Shown piece by piece: positions 24,036 through 35,133 of a stretch of 64,000 nucleotides of DNA. The position numbers and the translations under genes are program-made. The notes beneath the pieces are model-generated. The model was given only the letters and a program-made list of their open reading frames with translations. It did not search any database and was not told the origin of the DNA. The first letter of the stretch is position 1, and the number at the start of each line of letters is the position of its first letter. The stretch is from Basfia succiniciproducens (lineage in GTDB: Bacteria > Pseudomonadota > Gammaproteobacteria > Enterobacterales > Pasteurellaceae): contig NZ_CP015031.1 in assembly GCF_011455875.1 (NCBI RefSeq), positions 1,593,405 to 1,657,404 on the forward strand, read 5' to 3'.

Positions 24036-24302
24036 ATGAAATGTCATCGTCTTAATGAAGTCTTAGAGCTTCTTCAGCCTTACTGGTCGAAAGATTCGGA
24101 TTTAAATTTAATTCAGATTCTGCAAAAAATCGCCGACGAAGCGGGCTTTGAAAAACCGCTGGCGGAATTATCCGACGAAGTGATTATTTATCATCTGAAA
24201 ATGCACGGCACGGACAAACTGGAACCGATTCCGGGCATTAAAAAAGATTATGAAGAAGACTTTAAAACCGCCATTTTAAAAGCGCGTGGCATTATCAAAT
24301 AA
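24036..24302 (+). CDS. yihD: YihD-family protein (DUF1040)
   Basis: This 88-residue soluble protein starts [20 protein letters not shown] and matches the YihD family, whose function is unknown. It has a good AAGGAAA ribosome-binding site. It lies 28 bp before dsbA on the same strand, as in E. coli except that rdoA (yihE) is missing in between. Family recognition is solid; no function can be stated. Confidence 0.88.
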   Translation: MKCHRLNEVLELLQPYWSKDSDLNLIQILQKIADEAGFEKPLAELSDEVIIYHLKMHGTDKLEPIPGIKKDYEEDFKTAILKARGIIK

Positions 24303-24330
24303 TTTTCGTTTTATTTTAAGGATCTATCGT

Positions 24331-24945
24331 ATGAAAAAATTGTTTCTGGCTTGTTTTACAGCCTTAGCCACCGTGACTTTCCAAGTGCAGGCGACGGATT
24401 TAACCGAAGGCAAACAATATGAAGTATTGGCATTAGAACATTCCGCACAACCTGAAGTGGTTGAATTTTTCTCCTTCTACTGCCCGCATTGTTATTCCTT
24501 TGAAATGCAATACAAAATTCCGGAAAAAATCAAGCAAGCCATTCCTGCAAATGCCTCATTCAAACAATATCATGTTAATTTCTTAGGCAGCCAGGGTGAA
24601 AACCTAACCAGAGCCTGGGCGTTAGCCATGGCAATCGGCGCTGAAGATAAAATAAGAGCGCCATTATTCAAAGCCGCTCAAGCTAATAGTCTTCGTTCTA
24701 TGGACGACATTCGCCAAATTTTCATTGATAACGGCGTTACCGCAGAACAATTCGACGGCAGCATTAACAGTTTCGCAGTGACTGCGTTAGTCAATAAACA
24801 AACTAATCTTGCCGAACAATTTAAAGTCCGCGGCGTACCGGATTTTTATGTGAATAATAAATTCCATATCAATATGGAAGGATTATCCCATGATAATTTC
24901 GTACAAGACTATGTTGACACGGTAAATGAATTATTAAGCAAATAA
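24331..24945 (+). CDS. dsbA: Periplasmic thiol:disulfide oxidoreductase DsbA
   Basis: DsbA introduces disulfides into exported proteins and is reoxidised by DsbB. The start at 24331 gives 204 residues with a signal peptide (about 1-21, MKKLFLACFTALATVTFQVQ) and the active site CPHC at Cys51-Cys54 in a thioredoxin fold. The cis-proline is in RGVPDFYVN. An upstream in-frame ATG at 24286 overlaps yihD and lacks a signal-like start, so it is rejected; AAGGA precedes the chosen ATG. Confidence 0.95.
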   Translation: MKKLFLACFTALATVTFQVQATDLTEGKQYEVLALEHSAQPEVVEFFSFYCPHCYSFEMQYKIPEKIKQAIPANASFKQYHVNFLGSQGENLTRAWALAMAIGAEDKIRAPLFKAAQANSLRSMDDIRQIFIDNGVTAEQFDGSINSFAVTALVNKQTNLAEQFKVRGVPDFYVNNKFHINMEGLSHDNFVQDYVDTVNELLSK

Positions 24946-24961
24946 TTATTTGCAAAAAGGC

Positions 24962-24992
24962 AAAAAAGTGGTTTAATGCCTGCCACTTTTTT
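24962..24992 (+). terminator. dsbA terminator
   Basis: AAAAAAGTGG and CCACTTTTTT form a 10-bp stem just after the dsbA stop, with T residues at its end. Confidence 0.7.
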
Positions 24993-25015
24993 AAAGTACA
25001 GACAGAGAGGATATT

Positions 25016-25345
25016 ATGGCTGAAAGTTTTAGCGTTGAACGTCGTTTCTTCGACGACAAAAATTACCCACGAGGTTTTGCACGTCACGGTGACTACACAA
25101 TTAAAGAATCGCAAGCTCTTGAACAATACGGTCAAGCGTTTAAAGCATTAGATTCCGGTGAACGTGCGCCTGTAACCGATGAAGAAGAATTATTTGTTTC
25201 TTTCTGCCGTGGTGAACGCCCTGCCGCAACATTTTTCGAAAAAACCTGGAACAAATACCGTTCCCGTATCTCTGCCACTAAACGCGTTTACACATTATCA
25301 GGTGTTGTAGGCGACGGCTTGGACGAATTCAACGCAAACGACTAA
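25016..25345 (+). CDS. maoP: Macrodomain Ori organisation protein MaoP (DUF413)
   Basis: The 109-residue protein begins [20 protein letters not shown] and matches the DUF413/YifE family. The E. coli member, MaoP, acts with the maoS site to organise the Ori macrodomain. The conserved block [20 protein letters not shown] is at about residues 61-80. It is monocistronic between two terminators. I saw no maoS-like site here, so only the protein assignment is offered. Confidence 0.85.
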   Translation: MAESFSVERRFFDDKNYPRGFARHGDYTIKESQALEQYGQAFKALDSGERAPVTDEEELFVSFCRGERPAATFFEKTWNKYRSRISATKRVYTLSGVVGDGLDEFNAND

Positions 25346-25366
25346 TTTTAAGTTGAATACCAAAAC

Positions 25367-25397
25367 AAAAGGCTTGAATATTGTTCAAGCCTTTTTC
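25367..25397 (+). terminator. maoP terminator
   Basis: AAAAGGCTTGAA / TTCAAGCCTTTT form a 12-bp stem with a 5-nt loop and end in T, 21 bp after the maoP stop. Confidence 0.88.
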
Positions 25398-25419
25398 TTC
25401 ATAAAAATTTACCGCACTT

Positions 25420-25707
25420 TTAAGCAAGATAATCCACCACATTAATTTCTAATTCGGCAGATAAAATATCCGCAAATTTTGCACCGGCTTCAATAAAATG
25501 CGGCTGTTGCGTATGAAGTTTCAAATCTTCCATAGACTGCCATTGTTCAATAAAGGTATAAGTATTTTCTTTACCCTGAACCAGGCCGCAGGCATAAGAT
25601 ATACAGCCCTGATCCCCGCGGGATTTCGCCACTAATTCTTTAACCACATCTTCAAATGCGGTAATTTTATCCGCTTTCACTTTTGCTATTGCATAAACTG
25701 CGATCAT
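25420..25707 (-). CDS. ABM-domain monooxygenase-like protein (YgiN type)
   Basis: The 95-residue product is a single antibiotic-biosynthesis-monooxygenase (ABM) domain with a dimeric ferredoxin-like fold: MIAVYAIAKVKADKITAFED at the start, then GCISYACGLVQG, IEQWQSMEDLKLHTQQPHF. The closest characterised relative by pattern is E. coli YgiN, proposed to act on quinols, but members vary widely. It lies alone between the maoP terminator and the proS terminator. The substrate is unknown. Confidence 0.75.
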   Translation of the reverse strand: MIAVYAIAKVKADKITAFEDVVKELVAKSRGDQGCISYACGLVQGKENTYTFIEQWQSMEDLKLHTQQPHFIEAGAKFADILSAELEINVVDYLA

Positions 25708-25731
25708 AATTTACTCCTTATTGATTTAACT

Positions 25732-25772
25732 AAAAGTGCGGTCGAAATTTGCAAAATTTTCACCGCACTTTT
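25732..25772 (-). terminator. proS terminator from paired uptake signals
   Basis: AAAAGTGCGGT (25732-25742) and ACCGCACTTTT (25762-25772) pair, with GAAAATTTTGC-type sequence extending the stem, immediately after the proS stop. Confidence 0.7.
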
Positions 25773-25785
25773 ATGCCGGGATACA

Positions 25786-27501
25786 TTAAACGTTTACGTT
25801 CGCTTTTAAAAAATCCAGCAATTGATCTTTGGCAATCATCTGTTTTTCACTCGTGCGGCGGTTTTTATATTCGATTTCGCCGTTCTCCAGATTTTTCTCG
25901 CCGATAATCACCATGTGCGGCACACCGATTAATTCCATATCCGCAAACATCACGCCCGGGCGTTCTTTGCGATCATCAAAAATAACTTCTACGCCTTGGG
26001 CAAGCAAGGTTTGATAAAGCTCTTCCGCATAATCCTGAACGCTTTCCGATTTGTGCATATTCATCGGCACAATCGCCACGGTAAACGGCGCAATGGCATC
26101 ACTTGGCCAAATAATACCGCGCTCGTCATGATGTTGTTCAATCGCCGACGCCACCACGCGGGTTACCCCGATACCGTAACAACCCATAGTCATCACCAGC
26201 GGTTTGCCGTCTTCGCCTTGTACAGTGGCATTCATCGCTTCCGAATATTTCTGACCTAATTGGAAAATATGCCCCACTTCAATACCGCGTTTAATTAGTA
26301 ACGTGCCTTTGCCGTCCGGACTTGGATCGCCCTCAACCACATTACGTAAATCCGCGATCTTAGGCAAGGCTACATCACGTTCCCAGTTAATGTTGAAATA
26401 ATGCTTACCGTCAATATTCGCACCGGCGCCGAAATCGCTCATAAGCGCTACCGAACGGTCAATAATAACGGGAATATTCAGATTGACCGGGCCTAACGAG
26501 CCCACGCCCGCACCGATTTGGGCTTTAATGTCCGCTTCATCGGCAAATTCAAACGGGGACGCCACTTCCGGTAATTTTTCCGCTTTGATTTCATTCAAAT
26601 CGTGGTCGCCGCGAATGATTAACGCCACTAAAGGCTGCTCTTCCGTTGCGCCTTTAACGATTAAGGTTTTCACCGTTTTTTCAATCGGTAAATTAAATTG
26701 CTCCACTAACTCCGCAATGGTTTTCGCATTCGGCGTATCTACCAACTGCATTGCGGCGCCGGGCTGCGCGCGTTCGCCCACCGCGATGGCTTCGGCGAGT
26801 TCAATATTCGCCGCATAATCGGATTCCGTTGAGAACACCACATCATCTTCGCCACTGGAAGCCAATACCTGAAATTCATGAGAAGCTGAACCGCCGATTG
26901 AACCGGTATCCGCCTGAACCGCACGGAAATCCAAACCTAAACGGGTAAAAATATTGCTATAAGTCTGATACATTACATCATAGGTTTCTTGCAAGGATTC
27001 TTTAGTGGTGTGGAAAGAATAGGCATCTTTCATAATAAATTCCCGCGAACGCATAACGCCGAAACGAGGGCGCACCTCATCGCGGAACTTGGTTTGAATT
27101 TGGTATAAATTTAACGGCAGTTGTTTGTATGAACTCACTTCGCGGCGTACCAAATCCGTAATCACCTCTTCATGGGTCGGGCCTAATACGAAATCACGAT
27201 TGCCACGGTCGTTAAAACGCAGTAATTCCGGGCCGTATTGCTCCCAGCGACCGGATTCCTGCCATAATTCCGCGGGTTGCACCACCGGCATTAATACTTC
27301 GATAGCACCGCTTTTGTTCATTTCTTCACGGATAATATTTTTGACTTTTTCTAATACGCGAATCCCGGTAGGCAACCAGTTATACAAACCTGAAGCCATC
27401 GGGCGAATCATACCCGCACGTAACATTAATTGATGGCTAACCACTTGGGCGTCGTTCGGGGTTTCTTTGAGGGTTGAGAAAAGATATTTGCTTGTACGCA
27501 T
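25786..27501 (-). CDS. proS: Prolyl-tRNA synthetase (bacterial type, with editing domain)
   Basis: ProS charges tRNA-Pro. The 571-residue protein starts [20 protein letters not shown] and has the class II catalytic core with motif 2 in [20 protein letters not shown] (about residues 138-157). The inserted editing domain (about 225-405) removes mischarged alanine, and the C-terminal anticodon-binding domain holds [20 protein letters not shown]. Length equals the bacterial type (572 in E. coli). The 113-bp spacer to pdxH shows no riboswitch or T-box. Confidence 0.97.
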   Translation of the reverse strand: MRTSKYLFSTLKETPNDAQVVSHQLMLRAGMIRPMASGLYNWLPTGIRVLEKVKNIIREEMNKSGAIEVLMPVVQPAELWQESGRWEQYGPELLRFNDRGNRDFVLGPTHEEVITDLVRREVSSYKQLPLNLYQIQTKFRDEVRPRFGVMRSREFIMKDAYSFHTTKESLQETYDVMYQTYSNIFTRLGLDFRAVQADTGSIGGSASHEFQVLASSGEDDVVFSTESDYAANIELAEAIAVGERAQPGAAMQLVDTPNAKTIAELVEQFNLPIEKTVKTLIVKGATEEQPLVALIIRGDHDLNEIKAEKLPEVASPFEFADEADIKAQIGAGVGSLGPVNLNIPVIIDRSVALMSDFGAGANIDGKHYFNINWERDVALPKIADLRNVVEGDPSPDGKGTLLIKRGIEVGHIFQLGQKYSEAMNATVQGEDGKPLVMTMGCYGIGVTRVVASAIEQHHDERGIIWPSDAIAPFTVAIVPMNMHKSESVQDYAEELYQTLLAQGVEVIFDDRKERPGVMFADMELIGVPHMVIIGEKNLENGEIEYKNRRTSEKQMIAKDQLLDFLKANVNV

Positions 27502-27614
27502 TATAATTGGATTCCTATTATTTTTTTAAATTAAAAAATTGTCGGTAGTTTACCATTTACCGCTGGTTTGTAGAACGGGATTCTGGAAAATTTTGCGATT
27601 CCTATTTGTTATGT

Positions 27615-28250
27615 CTAAGGAGATAGACGTTCCCGGACCCATTCGCCCTTTTCTAAACGATAACGAATGCGATCATGCAAACGGCTTGGACGCCCCTGCC
27701 AAAACTCGATTAATTCGGGGATCACAATATAACCGCCCCAATGAGGCGGACGGGGAACCTGCAACGGATGTTTTGCCGCGATCAAGGCGGCTTTGGTCAG
27801 CAATGAATTTTTACCGGAAATAACCGCACTCTGTTCGCTTGCCCATGCACCGATTCGGCTTGTATAAGGCCGGCTGGCGAAATATTCGTCGGAAGCCTGC
27901 GGGGAAATCAGCTCTACTCGCCCTTCTATCCTGACCTGGCGCTGTAATTCCGCCCAAAACAAATTCACCGCGGCAAAGGGATTTACCGCCAAATCCCGCC
28001 CCTTATGGCTGTGATAATTGGTGAAAAAAACCAATCCCCGCTCATTAACTTCTTTTAACAAAACCACCCGGCTGCTTGGCTTGCCGTTTTCTCCGACTGT
28101 TGCCACATTCATTGCCGTAGGTTCGTTTACTTTCGCCTGAATGGCTTCATTTAACCATTTTTCCAGCTGCTTTAACGGGTCGTCATCGCATTGTTTTTCC
28201 GATAACGCCTGTTGGCTGTATTCATTACGAATATTGTGTAAGTCTATCAA
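27615..28250 (-). CDS. pdxH: Pyridoxamine 5'-phosphate oxidase
   Basis: PdxH oxidises pyridoxamine or pyridoxine phosphate to PLP with FMN. The 211-residue product shows the family blocks [20 protein letters not shown] (about residues 60-79), [19 protein letters not shown] and the C-terminal [17 protein letters not shown], followed by ERLSP. PLP is the cofactor of LysA and MalP, both in this window. It is monocistronic; in the upstream gap lies copy 2 of a short palindromic repeat. Confidence 0.96.
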   Translation of the reverse strand: MIDLHNIRNEYSQQALSEKQCDDDPLKQLEKWLNEAIQAKVNEPTAMNVATVGENGKPSSRVVLLKEVNERGLVFFTNYHSHKGRDLAVNPFAAVNLFWAELQRQVRIEGRVELISPQASDEYFASRPYTSRIGAWASEQSAVISGKNSLLTKAALIAAKHPLQVPRPPHWGGYIVIPELIEFWQGRPSRLHDRIRYRLEKGEWVRERLSP

Positions 28251-28273
28251 TTTATTATTCCTGTATTTGGGAG

Positions 28274-28294
28274 CTGTTTATCTTTTATAAACAG
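28274..28294. repeat. Short palindromic repeat, copy 2
   Basis: CTGTTTAT-CTTTT-ATAAACAG, near-identical to 18451-18475 with one base changed in the arms, and with similar flanking bases. It lies between pdxH and malM and has no T-run, so a terminator role is doubtful. Confidence 0.5.
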
Positions 28295-28332
28295 ACTCTA
28301 ATAATAATCGGATTTCAGTATAAAACTTAACA

Positions 28333-28363
28333 AGAAAAAAGCCACCGCAAAATAAACGGTGGC
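28333..28363 (-). terminator. malM terminator
   Basis: GCCACCG / CGGTGGC stem (28341-28347, 28357-28363) followed on the minus strand by six T, 37 bp after malM. It ends the malK-lamB-malM transcript. Confidence 0.85.
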
Positions 28364-28399
28364 GAAGATAATACCAATATGAAAAAGACAATTAGAGGA

Positions 28400-29299
28400 T
28401 CAATTAGAATTCACATTTTTTAAGAAAATTTGGCGAGGTGATTTTAGTCCTAGTTTTTCCGCCTCGTTAACTAAATTCAGCGCTTTGTTTACGTCTTTCG
28501 CTTTCAGCGCTTTGGTTACCGCTTGATTGAAATAGGCTTCGGTATCTTTATCCACGGCGGTAACTACGGCATTTGGATTTTGCGCGGCGGTTGCCGGCGA
28601 AGCCGCCGGTTTGCCTACCGGAGTGGAAGCCTTGTTAGAACTGAAAATTTCTGTCGGTAAGCCTATAAATTTAGTGCCGTTTGCACTTGATACATTAATT
28701 TGAACTTGCCCGTTTAGGCTGTGTGCCACTTCAATGTCGTTAATTGCCGGCGGCTGTCTGCTCGTTGCTTTGGCATATAATTTGGCCGGGTGCGGCATCA
28801 TTGTGGTTTTAGCTAAATCCTGTTGGGTAGTGTAAATCAACAGGTAAATATAATCCTGATTCATAGCGGGAGTTAAATTAAGTTCCGCGCTTAAACGGTT
28901 ACCTTTTAACCCGCCTTCTTCCTGTAATTTAAATGAGGAGGAAGGATAAGTCGCCGCTACATTAAAATTGCCGTCCAATACTACTGCGGTCGGTACGAAT
29001 AAGGTTTGATCTATAACCGGGCTTTCAATTTCAATTTCCAATGTGCCTTGATTAGCAGGTATACGGTAAGCCGCCACCGGGCTTGCAATACCGGCAAATT
29101 GTGCGGTAAACGCCTGTTTTTGTTGTTCCGTTAAGGTTGTTTTGACGGTTTGAGAAAACGGCACGTCTTGCCATTGAATTTGCGCTAATGCCGTTGAGTT
29201 AATATGAACGGGCGTACCTGCCGAACTATTTGCGATACCGGGCAAAACAACAAACATATTAGCCAATAAAAGTGCGGTTGAAATTAGTGTTTTTTTCAT
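28400..29299 (-). CDS. malM: Maltose operon periplasmic protein MalM
   Basis: The 299-residue precursor has a signal peptide (about 1-24, MKKTLISTALLLANMFVVLP). It then has the MalM-type N-terminal domain (INSTALAQIQWQDVPFSQTV) and an immunoglobulin-like middle. A low-complexity Pro/Ala/Ser linker (about 228-245) precedes a helical C-terminal segment, AYFNQAVTKALKAKDVNKAL. MalM is the last gene of the malK-lamB-malM operon, as in E. coli. Its exact role is not settled; it may help starch or maltodextrin use at the outer membrane. Confidence 0.9.
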   Translation of the reverse strand: MKKTLISTALLLANMFVVLPGIANSSAGTPVHINSTALAQIQWQDVPFSQTVKTTLTEQQKQAFTAQFAGIASPVAAYRIPANQGTLEIEIESPVIDQTLFVPTAVVLDGNFNVAATYPSSSFKLQEEGGLKGNRLSAELNLTPAMNQDYIYLLIYTTQQDLAKTTMMPHPAKLYAKATSRQPPAINDIEVAHSLNGQVQINVSSANGTKFIGLPTEIFSSNKASTPVGKPAASPATAAQNPNAVVTAVDKDTEAYFNQAVTKALKAKDVNKALNLVNEAEKLGLKSPRQIFLKNVNSN

Positions 29300-29370
29300 A
29301 TTAACCTCTAAAAAAACGTCGAAAAATATTACAGTAAATCAAATATTTAAATCGTAACCGCAGCTTAAAC

Positions 29371-29390
29371 GGTGGGCTGGCAAGCCCACC
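29371..29390. repeat. REP-like hairpin between lamB and malM
   Basis: GGTGGGCT / AGCCCACC form an 8-bp GC-rich stem with loop GGCA, followed by CTACGG. It has no T-run. It stands out in AT-rich spacer and occupies the place where E. coli carries repetitive extragenic palindromes after lamB; such hairpins stabilise upstream mRNA. Confidence 0.55.
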
Positions 29391-29419
29391 CTACGGTAAC
29401 TATCCTCATTAAGCGGATT

Positions 29420-30715
<1,296 letters not shown>

Positions 30716-30789
30716 TTAGGTTAATTATTAATTGATCGGGCGATACAGCCTTGCCCTAAAATCAGTAAATAAAAATGAATAGATTGCGT

Positions 30790-31908
30790 TTATACGCCTT
30801 TTTCCACAAATAAACGTTGGCAGGCTGTGCCGTCTTCTTTAAACAGATGACAACGCTCCGGCACAATACCGATGTTCATTTCATCGCCTTCATTAACTAG
30901 TATCACGTCGTTTTGGCGATAAATAAAAGACGGTTGTTTAATTTCCGGAATTTCTAAATGAATCTGGGTTTCGTTACCTAACAATTCCACTACTTGCACA
31001 ATGCCCCTTAAACTAACTTGCGCTTGTTCTGCCGGTACTAAATGCTCGGGGCGAATACCCAAAGATAAATTTTCCCCTATATTTACCCCTTCGCCGGAAA
31101 CAGGAATCCAGAAGTTGTGATGATTTGCATCCGGCAATTCAATTTTGACTTGGTTCTCTTCCACTGCGGTGACTTTCACCGGCAGAAAATTCATTTTCGG
31201 AGAACCGATAAATCCGGCTACAAAACGATTTGCCGGATAATGATAAAGCTCTAAAGGTTTGCCTACCTGAGCAACACCGCCCGCGTTTAACACCACAATT
31301 TTATCAGCGAGAGTCATCGCTTCCACTTGGTCGTGAGTTACATAGATCATGGTGCGGTTTAATTTTTTATGTAATTTAGAAATTTCTACCCGCATTTGTA
31401 CGCGCAATGCGGCATCAAGATTAGAAAGCGGTTCGTCCAATAAGAATACTTCGGGCTGGGAAACAAGGGTGCGGCCTATCGCCACACGTTGGCGTTGACC
31501 GCCGGAAAGCGCTTTCGGTTTGCGATCCAGTAAATGGGCAAGTTGCAGGATTTCCGCTACCTGGTTGACCCGTTGATCCCGCTCGTTTTTTTTCACGCCC
31601 GCCAATTTCAAACCGAAAGACATATTGTCCGCTACGTCCAAATGGGGGTAAAGCGCGTAAGATTGGAACACCATACCGATACCGCGTTTGGAAGGCTCGA
31701 CGTCATTCATTAATTTCTCGCCAATATACAGTTCGCCTGTGGTAATATCTTCGAGACCTGCAATCATACGCAATAGGGTTGATTTTCCACAGCCTGACGG
31801 ACCGACGAAAACAACAAATTCGCCTTCATTAATTTCTAAATTAATATCTTTAGAAATATGAACGTCGCCATAAGATTTACCCACGTTGCGTAACGATACA
31901 TTCGCCAT
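30790..31908 (-). CDS. malK: Maltose transporter ATPase MalK
   Basis: MalK energises the MalEFGK2 importer and in E. coli also restrains MalT. The 372-residue protein has Walker [10 protein letters not shown] (about residues 36-44), the ABC signature [13 protein letters not shown] (about 134), Walker [15 protein letters not shown] (about 153) and the H-loop in [10 protein letters not shown]. The C-terminal regulatory OB-type domain (about 235-372) is intact. It heads the malK-lamB-malM operon and is divergent from malEFG. Confidence 0.97.
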   Translation of the reverse strand: MANVSLRNVGKSYGDVHISKDINLEINEGEFVVFVGPSGCGKSTLLRMIAGLEDITTGELYIGEKLMNDVEPSKRGIGMVFQSYALYPHLDVADNMSFGLKLAGVKKNERDQRVNQVAEILQLAHLLDRKPKALSGGQRQRVAIGRTLVSQPEVFLLDEPLSNLDAALRVQMRVEISKLHKKLNRTMIYVTHDQVEAMTLADKIVVLNAGGVAQVGKPLELYHYPANRFVAGFIGSPKMNFLPVKVTAVEENQVKIELPDANHHNFWIPVSGEGVNIGENLSLGIRPEHLVPAEQAQVSLRGIVQVVELLGNETQIHLEIPEIKQPSFIYRQNDVILVNEGDEMNIGIVPERCHLFKEDGTACQRLFVEKGV

Positions 31909-32270
31909 AATTAAAACCTCTTATTTTGCTTGTGGTCTGATTTTGGGCTAAATAGTCGCCTTTTTACTTAAAGAAGAAATCATCCCAAAGCGATTTTTTT
32001 AAGGATTAGAACAAAAATGTTCTCATTCGCTCAAAAAAGACACAATTCAGGAAAATAAAATGAATTTTGTGATCCAGATCGGTTTTTCATGTCAATTTTT
32101 TGTGAGAATGATCACAAAAACGACAAAAGTGTTAGTTAGATCATACTTTTAATTGGGGGGGCGTAGGACAGAGGGTGATCTCAAATAGAAATAATTGCCC
32201 ATAATTTGCCATAACTCAGAGAAATGAATTTCCTCTCATTTCTGTTCTTTCACCTCAAGGAGCTTAATTT
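31909..32270. promoter_or_regulatory. Divergent malK / malE control region
   Basis: This 362-bp gap contains no gene. It holds a perfect CRP site (32097-32120) and a G-rich MalT-box-like stretch on the plus strand (GGGGCGTAGG at 32158-32167, 7 of 10 to GGGGATGAGG). A minus-strand GGGATGATTT (31977-31986) recurs in the malT/malP gap. The arrangement resembles the E. coli malEp-malKp region, where several MalT boxes and CRP sites act on both promoters. The MalT boxes are inference. Confidence 0.6.
32097..32120. promoter_or_regulatory. CRP binding site, perfect palindrome
   Basis: TTTTTGTGA-GAATGA-TCACAAAAA: 9-bp arms match exactly and include the full CRP core TGTGA-N6-TCACA. It is in the middle of the malK/malE intergenic region, about 150 bp before malE. 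Confidence 0.85.
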
Positions 32271-33461
32271 ATGAAAAATAAATGCGTCAAACTCACTTTA
32301 ACCGCGATTGCAGGTTTAGTTCTTTCCACTTCCGTCATGGCTAAAATGACGGAAGGTAAACTTGTTATCTGGATTAACGGCGATAAAGGCTATAACGGTC
32401 TTGCGGAAGTCGGTAAAAAATTCGAAAAAGATACGGGTGTACAGGTGTTAGTGGAACATCCGGACAGATTAGAAGAAAAATTCGCCCAGGTCGCTTCAAC
32501 CGGTGACGGCCCGGATATTATGTTTTGGGCGCACGACCGTTTTGGCGGTTATGCACAAGCCGGTTTATTGACGGAAGTCAGCGTAAGCAAAGAATTTAAA
32601 GATAAATTCGTTGATTTCGCCTGGGATGCGGAAACCTACAACGGTAAAATTATCGGTTATCCGGTTGCTATTGAAGCCATTTCTTTAATATATAACAAAG
32701 ACTTAGTAAAAGAAGCGCCAAAATCCTGGGAAGAAATTCTTGAGTTAGACAAAAAGCTCAAAAAAGAAGGCAAAAACGCCATTATGTGGAATCTTTCCGA
32801 ACCTTATTTCACCTGGCCGGTGGCCGCATCTAACGGCGCTTACGCCTTCAAATACAAGGACGGCAAATATGACGTAAAAGACATCGGTGTGAACAACGAA
32901 GGCGCGGTGAAAGCCTTACAATTTGTAGTTGATATGGTGAAAAACAAAAATATCAGCGCGGATATGGACTATGCCGTGGCGGAAGCTTCTTTTAATAAAG
33001 GTCAAACCGCATTAACCATTAACGGTCCTTGGTCTTGGGGTAATATTGATAAAAGCGGCGTAAAATACGGCGTAGCGGTATTACCTACTTTAAACGGTCA
33101 GGCGTCTAAACCGTTCGTGGGCGTATTAAGCGCCGGTGTGAACAGTGCAAGCCCGAACAAAGATTTGGCGAAAGAATTCCTGGAAAACTATTTGTTAACC
33201 GATGAAGGTTTGGATACGGTAAATAAAGATAAACCTTTAGGTGCGGTAGCGTTAAAATCTTATCAGGAAAAACTGGCGGCGGATCCGCGTATTGCGGCGA
33301 CCATGGAAAATGCGAAAAACGGTGAAATCATGCCGAATATTCCGCAGATGACTTCTTTCTGGTATGCGGAAAAATCCGCAATCAACAATGCGGTAACCGG
33401 TCGTCAAACAGTGAAAGCGGCGTTGGATGATGCGCACGCCCGTATTCAAAAACAACAATAA
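32271..33461 (+). CDS. malE: Maltose/maltodextrin-binding periplasmic protein MalE
   Basis: MalE captures maltose and maltodextrins and delivers them to MalFGK2. The 396-residue precursor has a signal peptide (about 1-24, ending SVMAK) and is close to E. coli MalE in length (396). Recognisable stretches are [20 protein letters not shown] (about 29-48), [20 protein letters not shown] and [20 protein letters not shown]. It has a strong AAGGAG site and heads the malEFG operon. Confidence 0.97.
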   Translation: MKNKCVKLTLTAIAGLVLSTSVMAKMTEGKLVIWINGDKGYNGLAEVGKKFEKDTGVQVLVEHPDRLEEKFAQVASTGDGPDIMFWAHDRFGGYAQAGLLTEVSVSKEFKDKFVDFAWDAETYNGKIIGYPVAIEAISLIYNKDLVKEAPKSWEEILELDKKLKKEGKNAIMWNLSEPYFTWPVAASNGAYAFKYKDGKYDVKDIGVNNEGAVKALQFVVDMVKNKNISADMDYAVAEASFNKGQTALTINGPWSWGNIDKSGVKYGVAVLPTLNGQASKPFVGVLSAGVNSASPNKDLAKEFLENYLLTDEGLDTVNKDKPLGAVALKSYQEKLAADPRIAATMENAKNGEIMPNIPQMTSFWYAEKSAINNAVTGRQTVKAALDDAHARIQKQQ

Positions 33462-33473
33462 TTTTCTTAATTT

Positions 33474-33495
33474 GAGTGGGCTAATCCGCCCACTC
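33474..33495 (+). other. Stem-loop between malE and malF
   Basis: GAGTGGGC / GCCCACTC pair with a 6-nt loop 13 bp after malE; a T-run follows only weakly (CGTTTTC). In E. coli a palindrome at the same site stabilises malE mRNA and lowers malF expression. A single uptake signal lies between it and malF. Confidence 0.6.
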
Positions 33496-33542
33496 CGTTT
33501 TCAAATTCACCCCAAAGTGCGGTCAAAATTCGAGGTGTTTTT

Positions 33543-35078
33543 ATGTCCACTCTAACTCAACCCAAATCCACTCATTGGTTTAAATATCTGATAGCGGGCA
33601 TTGTGCTGTTATTTGATTTTTACCTGGTCGGATTAATGTATTTGCAAGGCGAATATTTGTTTGCCATTTTAACCCTCGTAATCCTGACTTCGGGTGTTTA
33701 TGTATTTACCAACAAAAATGCTTACGCATGGCGTTATGTTTATCCCGGTATTATGGGAATGACCATTTTTATTTTGTTCCCCTTAGTGGCGACCATAGCT
33801 ATTGCCTTTACCAATTACAGCGGCTCGAATCAATTGTCTTTTGAACGTGCGCTTTCCGTACTTACCGAGCAACGCTATTTTGCCGGCGATAAATACAATT
33901 TTAAACTTTATCCGCAGGCGGATAATCAATATAAAATCGTGTTAACCAATCCCGCTACGGCGCAAACCTTCGTGTCCGAAAGTATTGCCTTAAAGGCGGC
34001 GGATGTGCCGGTTAGCGAACAAGCCGAGCCGACAGGCGAGATTGCACCGCTTAGAATTATTACCCAAAATCGCAGTGCTCTTCAGGCAATGAAAGTGATT
34101 TTACCGAATGACAATGAATTGACCATGAGTTCATTGCGCCAGTTTTCCGCACAAAAAGCCCGTTATCAATTCGATAAAGAAAATAACATTTTACGCAATA
34201 ATGAAAACGGCAAATTATATAAAGCCAACGATGAAACCGGCTTCTTTCAGGCGGTAAACGAAAGCGGCGACTGGTTAAGCGAAACCCTTGAACCCGGTTA
34301 TACGGTGGGTTCCGGTTTTCATAATTTTGTTAAAATTTTCACCGATAAAGGTATTCAAAAACCTTTTGTACAAATCTTTATTTGGACGGTGGTGTTCTCC
34401 CTATTAACCGTGGTATTCACCGTTATTCTCGGTATGGTGTTGGCTTGTTTAGTGCAATGGGAAGCCCTGAAAGGCAAAGCGATTTATCGTTTATTGTTGA
34501 TTTTACCTTATGCGGTACCGTCTTTTATTTCCATCTTGATTTTCAAAGGGTTGTTTAACCAAAGTTTCGGCGAAATCAATATGATTCTGAACCAATTATT
34601 CGGTATCAGCCCCGAATGGTTTAATGATCCCTTCCTTGCCAAGGCGATGATTCTTATTGTTAACACCTGGCTCGGTTATCCTTATATGATGATTTTATGT
34701 ATGGGTTTATTAAAAGCGATTCCGTCGGATTTATACGAAGCCTCGGCAATGGACGGCGCCTCTACCTGGCAAAATTTCAGCAAAATCACCTTCCCGTTGC
34801 TGCTAAAACCGTTAACTCCGTTGATGATTGCCTCTTTTGCATTCAACTTTAATAACTTCGTTCTGATTCAGTTGTTAACCAACGGTCGCCCGGACATGAT
34901 CGGTACCACCACCCCGGCGGGTTATACGGATTTGCTGGTAAGTTACACCTACCGCATCGCATTCGAAGGCAGCGGCACTCAGGATTTCGGTCTGGCGGCG
35001 GCCATTGCGACCATTATCTTCCTGTTGGTGGGCGGTTTGGCGTTATTGAATATTAAAGCGACCAAAATGGAATTATAA
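33543..35078 (+). CDS. malF: Maltose transporter permease MalF
   Basis: The 511-residue inner-membrane protein has the MalF plan. N-terminal membrane segments are followed by a large periplasmic P2 domain (about residues 90-260) that contacts MalE. The permease core follows, with the EAA loop YEASAMDGASTWQNFSKITF (about 399-418) that docks on MalK. Length is near E. coli MalF (514). It lies between malE and malG, about 81 bp after malE. Confidence 0.97.
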   Translation: MSTLTQPKSTHWFKYLIAGIVLLFDFYLVGLMYLQGEYLFAILTLVILTSGVYVFTNKNAYAWRYVYPGIMGMTIFILFPLVATIAIAFTNYSGSNQLSFERALSVLTEQRYFAGDKYNFKLYPQADNQYKIVLTNPATAQTFVSESIALKAADVPVSEQAEPTGEIAPLRIITQNRSALQAMKVILPNDNELTMSSLRQFSAQKARYQFDKENNILRNNENGKLYKANDETGFFQAVNESGDWLSETLEPGYTVGSGFHNFVKIFTDKGIQKPFVQIFIWTVVFSLLTVVFTVILGMVLACLVQWEALKGKAIYRLLLILPYAVPSFISILIFKGLFNQSFGEINMILNQLFGISPEWFNDPFLAKAMILIVNTWLGYPYMMILCMGLLKAIPSDLYEASAMDGASTWQNFSKITFPLLLKPLTPLMIASFAFNFNNFVLIQLLTNGRPDMIGTTTPAGYTDLLVSYTYRIAFEGSGTQDFGLAAAIATIIFLLVGGLALLNIKATKMEL

Positions 35079-35133
35079 AAATGTTTCGGGTTAAGGAATT
35101 ACCCTTAACCCCCTGTTGATTTAAGGAGTATAT

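Noticed and set aside
27502-27614. Possible T-box or riboswitch before proS
   Set aside because: Only 113 bp of AT-rich spacer with no T-box sequence or extended pairing.
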